From: DATNPH01 sp036703315
Lineage (GTDB): Bacteria > Cyanobacteriota > Cyanobacteriia > Cyanobacteriales > Coleofasciculaceae
Assembly: GCA_036703315.1 (NCBI GenBank)
Contig: DATNPH010000223.1
Location: 1 to 64,000, forward strand
Reading direction: 5' to 3'
Length of the DNA stretch: 64,000 nucleotides
How positions within the stretch are numbered: position 1 is the first letter of the stretch; each line of letters opens with the position of its first letter. The notes beneath the pieces are model-generated. The model saw nothing but the letters and a program-made list of their open reading frames with translations. It was not told where the DNA came from and ran no database searches. The translations under genes were made by a program, and so were the position numbers. Positions 61,815 through 64,000 of this stretch are shown here, one piece after another.

Positions 61815-64000
61815 ATGAATCGGCAGAACTTTATACCCCTGAGCATGAACCACTTCTGGCGATATTTCACCGTTGTCGGTTTGCTAAGTGTTGCCTACTT
61901 TTTGATGGCTCAACTCGCTATCTCAATTCTGGATTTAAAGGCATCAGCTTCGCCGTTCTGGCCTCCTGCGGGGATTGCTTTGGCAGCACTAATATTGCAA
62001 GGACAACGGATCTGGCCGGGGGTGGCACTGGGGTCTTTTTTGTTTGCCCGGTTCCACGAGGTCTCATTGTTGAGCGCTTGCGGCTTAGCTTTTGGTAGTG
62101 CTTTACAAGCTGTGGTCGGAGCAGAATTATTGCACCGAATGAGATTTCATCCCTCTCTCAAACGACTGCAAGACGTCTTACAGCTACTTGTCTTTGGGGC
62201 TTGGGTATCTCCACTCGTTAATGCCACTATCAGTACGTTTGTTGGTTGCCTAAGCAATACAGTTGCCCCTCCTAACTGGCAGGAAAACTGGCGGATTTTG
62301 TGGCTGGGTGACTGGATGGGAATCTTGGTAGCGACTCCTCTCCTCTTGGTTTTAAGCCATTGGATTGTAGATTTTCGAGTGCTGATTTTAGGTAGGAGGA
62401 TACTGAGGAAGGATAAGAAGCTGTTGAAGCTCAGAAGGTTTGGGGTAATCCCAAACTTCCTTTTTCCTACGCCTCTTAGTAAGGGAGAGGCAGGAGGAGA
62501 AATTCCCTGTCTAGCTGAGGCTTTTGTTTGCTTCGCCTTGTTGTTTACCATTAGCTGGTTTGTATTCGGCGCAACGACGGGAATTGGAATTGCTCGTTAT
62601 CCGCTCGAATACTTGCCCTTCCCCTTTGTGGTTTGGGCAGCGCTTCGCTTTGCTCAACGAGGTGCAGTCGTAGCGACACTGATTGTCTCTGTGACTGCCA
62701 TTTGGGGAGTGGCACAGAAAGTTGGGCCTTTTGTAGCCAAGGCTGGGGATTTCTACCAGGCAATCCTGTTCTTACATGGTTTTATGAGCATCGTCATAAT
62801 CATGGCTTTGGTCTTAGCAGCCACTGGGTCGGAGCGCACCTTTGCTGTGGATTTACTCAAAGAACGAGAAGCGAGTCTGGCAAATGCTCAACGCCTTGCC
62901 CAGCTGGGTAACTGGGATTTTTATGAGACGTGCCAAGGCAGGAAAGAACCTCACCAGCAATTGCGGTGGTCAGATGAACTGTATCGCCTTTTTGGTTTTA
63001 CCCCCAAAGCCTTTAAACCCAGTTGGGAAGCCTTCTTTCAAGTTGTTCATTCAGCCGATCGAGATCGGGTTGGAGAGGCGATACGAGGCGCTCTGAGGGA
63101 AAATAAGCCTTACTCTCTTGAGTATCGAATTTTACTGCCGGATGGTTCACAACGGGTGGTGTGCGAACAATCAGAAATTCATAGTGGTGGCATATCTGGA
63201 ACAGTACAGGACGTTACTGAGCGCAAACACGTTGAAGTTCAACTCCGTGCGGTAGCTGAACGCGAACGCTTGTTGGGAGAAATGGCTCTGCGAATTCGGC
63301 GCTCTCTTAATCTCGATCAAATTCTCAATACTACTGTGGCAGAGGTTCGGCAATTTCTCAAAGCTGATCGTGTTTTCATTGGTCAAATTGATGCATTCAA
63401 GACCAATTGCGATCGCTCTTTACAAGGTCTAGTGATTGCTGAATCGGTAGACCCTAGTTACCCTTCTCTTCGCAGTCTGATTTTGGATGATGAGACATCC
63501 CTACGAGAATGGCGATCGCTATTGGAACAAAGTCGTATCCGAGTCACTGAGGATACAGGTGCGATCGCTGTACCTTCTCAGATCGCCGCCTACTACAGTC
63601 AATATCAAATCAAAGCGCTCTTGGCTGTGCCAATTTTGTTAGGGGATGAGTTGTATGGGGCGTTGGTGGTTAACCAATGCGAGCAGTCGCGTCACTGGCA
63701 GTCGTGGGAAATTGACTGGCTCACGTCTCTAGCCACCCAAGTAGCGATCGCGATTCAGCAAGCCGAGCTATATCGACAAATTACAGACCTCAACAGCCAT
63801 CTGGAATCCCAAGTGGAGGAACGCACCCAAGAACTCAGTGCCAAAATGGCTGAACTTCAGGAACTCAACCAACTTAAAGATGTGTTCCTGCAAGCCGTTT
63901 CCCATGACTTGCGTACCTCTTTGCTTGGTATGTCAATGGTTTTGAACAATTTGTATCAATCATCCGAAACAACAGTAACACTCTCTCGCCCTTTAATTGA
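61815..64000 (+). CDS. MASE1-PAS-GAF sensor histidine kinase, 3' end outside window
   Basis: My own translation from ATG 61815 is open to the window edge (728 codons). Residues about 15-335 form a MASE1-like multi-helix sensor (SASPFWPPAGIALAALIL, then the ending helix LVLAATGS). A PAS domain follows (about 350-475, NWDFYETCQG...RWSDELYRLFGF), then a GAF domain (about 500-660, ending WLTSLATQVAIAIQQAELY). The HisKA H-box comes just before the cut: LQAVSHDLRTSLLGMSM. The ATPase domain and any receiver are beyond the edge. About 44 residues near 192-235 in the membrane part are an odd repeat-derived insert. Confidence 0.92.
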   Translation, partial: MNRQNFIPLSMNHFWRYFTVVGLLSVAYFLMAQLAISILDLKASASPFWPPAGIALAALILQGQRIWPGVALGSFLFARFHEVSLLSACGLAFGSALQAVVGAELLHRMRFHPSLKRLQDVLQLLVFGAWVSPLVNATISTFVGCLSNTVAPPNWQENWRILWLGDWMGILVATPLLLVLSHWIVDFRVLILGRRILRKDKKLLKLRRFGVIPNFLFPTPLSKGEAGGEIPCLAEAFVCFALLFTISWFVFGATTGIGIARYPLEYLPFPFVVWAALRFAQRGAVVATLIVSVTAIWGVAQKVGPFVAKAGDFYQAILFLHGFMSIVIIMALVLAATGSERTFAVDLLKEREASLANAQRLAQLGNWDFYETCQGRKEPHQQLRWSDELYRLFGFTPKAFKPSWEAFFQVVHSADRDRVGEAIRGALRENKPYSLEYRILLPDGSQRVVCEQSEIHSGGISGTVQDVTERKHVEVQLRAVAERERLLGEMALRIRRSLNLDQILNTTVAEVRQFLKADRVFIGQIDAFKTNCDRSLQGLVIAESVDPSYPSLRSLILDDETSLREWRSLLEQSRIRVTEDTGAIAVPSQIAAYYSQYQIKALLAVPILLGDELYGALVVNQCEQSRHWQSWEIDWLTSLATQVAIAIQQAELYRQITDLNSHLESQVEERTQELSAKMAELQELNQLKDVFLQAVSHDLRTSLLGMSMVLNNLYQSSETTVTLSRPLI
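62388..62520 (+). repeat. Palindrome-containing in-frame insert in the MASE1 region
   Basis: This stretch encodes a basic, non-membrane segment (GRRILRKDKKLLKLRRFG and so on) between two hydrophobic helices. It contains a perfect stem GTTTGGG-GTAAT-CCCAAAC (62438-62456). Purine-rich GAGGCAGGAGGAG sequence next to it resembles the spacer repeats of this genome. It has no stop and keeps the frame. Confidence 0.6.

Noticed and set aside
1..64000. CRISPR arrays, rRNA and tRNA genes
   Set aside because: I saw no regularly spaced repeats with unique spacers. The tandem repeats found are contiguous or palindromic, and no rRNA or tRNA signature was noticed. A dedicated tRNA search would be needed to be certain.

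Overview
The window comes from a cyanobacterium. It carries psbM, ycf51, cytochrome c6, a Ycf51-type and a FBT-type membrane protein and an apocarotenoid oxygenase. The palindrome GCGATCGC (HIP1) is scattered through genes and spacers. Large filamentous-haemagglutinin exoproteins, CHAT/TPR and CHASE2-cyclase proteins, and many short tandem and palindromic spacer repeats suggest a large-genome filamentous type. The species cannot be named from sequence alone.

Layout. 1-7.4 kb: an RND drug-efflux system (pump cut by the window edge, adaptor lipoprotein), a divergent PadR repressor with a clear inverted-repeat operator, and a TolC-like outer-membrane channel. 7.5-9.3 kb: a [2Fe-2S] ferredoxin-like protein, psbM and a tandem universal stress protein. 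9.5-22.7 kb: a minus-strand block of a CHASE2 adenylate/guanylate cyclase, two homologous secreted beta-helix exoproteins and an exported CHAT-protease/TPR protein; the last three are only 5-6 nt apart. 23.2-29.2 kb: FBT transporter, apocarotenoid oxygenase, HD phosphohydrolase and a GlnT-type glutamine synthetase. 29.2-34.7 kb: surface-polysaccharide genes (GT39-like transferase, GT-A-like protein, Wzx-like flippase) around a 1.2-kb gene-poor spacer. 35-38 kb: ycf51, an IS110 element with a structured non-coding end, and a membrane-anchored ribbon-helix-helix protein. 38.1-43.7 kb: MoeB-rhodanese, JAMM peptidase and exported serpin in one minus-strand run, then an aminotransferase and an iron-type alcohol dehydrogenase.

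44-51.6 kb: a second RND pump and adaptor, then a BlaI-type repressor and M56 protease translationally coupled next to cytochrome c6. This last trio matches the PetR/PetP copper switch that controls petJ in Synechocystis. 51.6-58.5 kb: a MITE-like repeat, a TPR protein, a Tat-exported PhoX phosphatase with a Pho-box-like promoter, a small secreted protein, TspO, two palindromic repeat elements and a RelE-like toxin-antitoxin pair. 58.6-64 kb: glucose-6-phosphate isomerase, a NarL-type response regulator and a MASE1-PAS-GAF histidine kinase that runs off the window.

Three themes recur. First, export and envelope biology dominate (two RND systems, TolC, exoproteins, PhoX, serpin, polysaccharide export). 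Second, short repeats have invaded coding sequence in frame in three efflux proteins and one kinase; one of them is an octamer microsatellite that would act as a frame switch. Third, several regulator-target pairs are visible directly: PadR with its operator and efflux genes, PetRP with petJ, and the Pho box with phoX. No CRISPR array, rRNA or tRNA was recognised.
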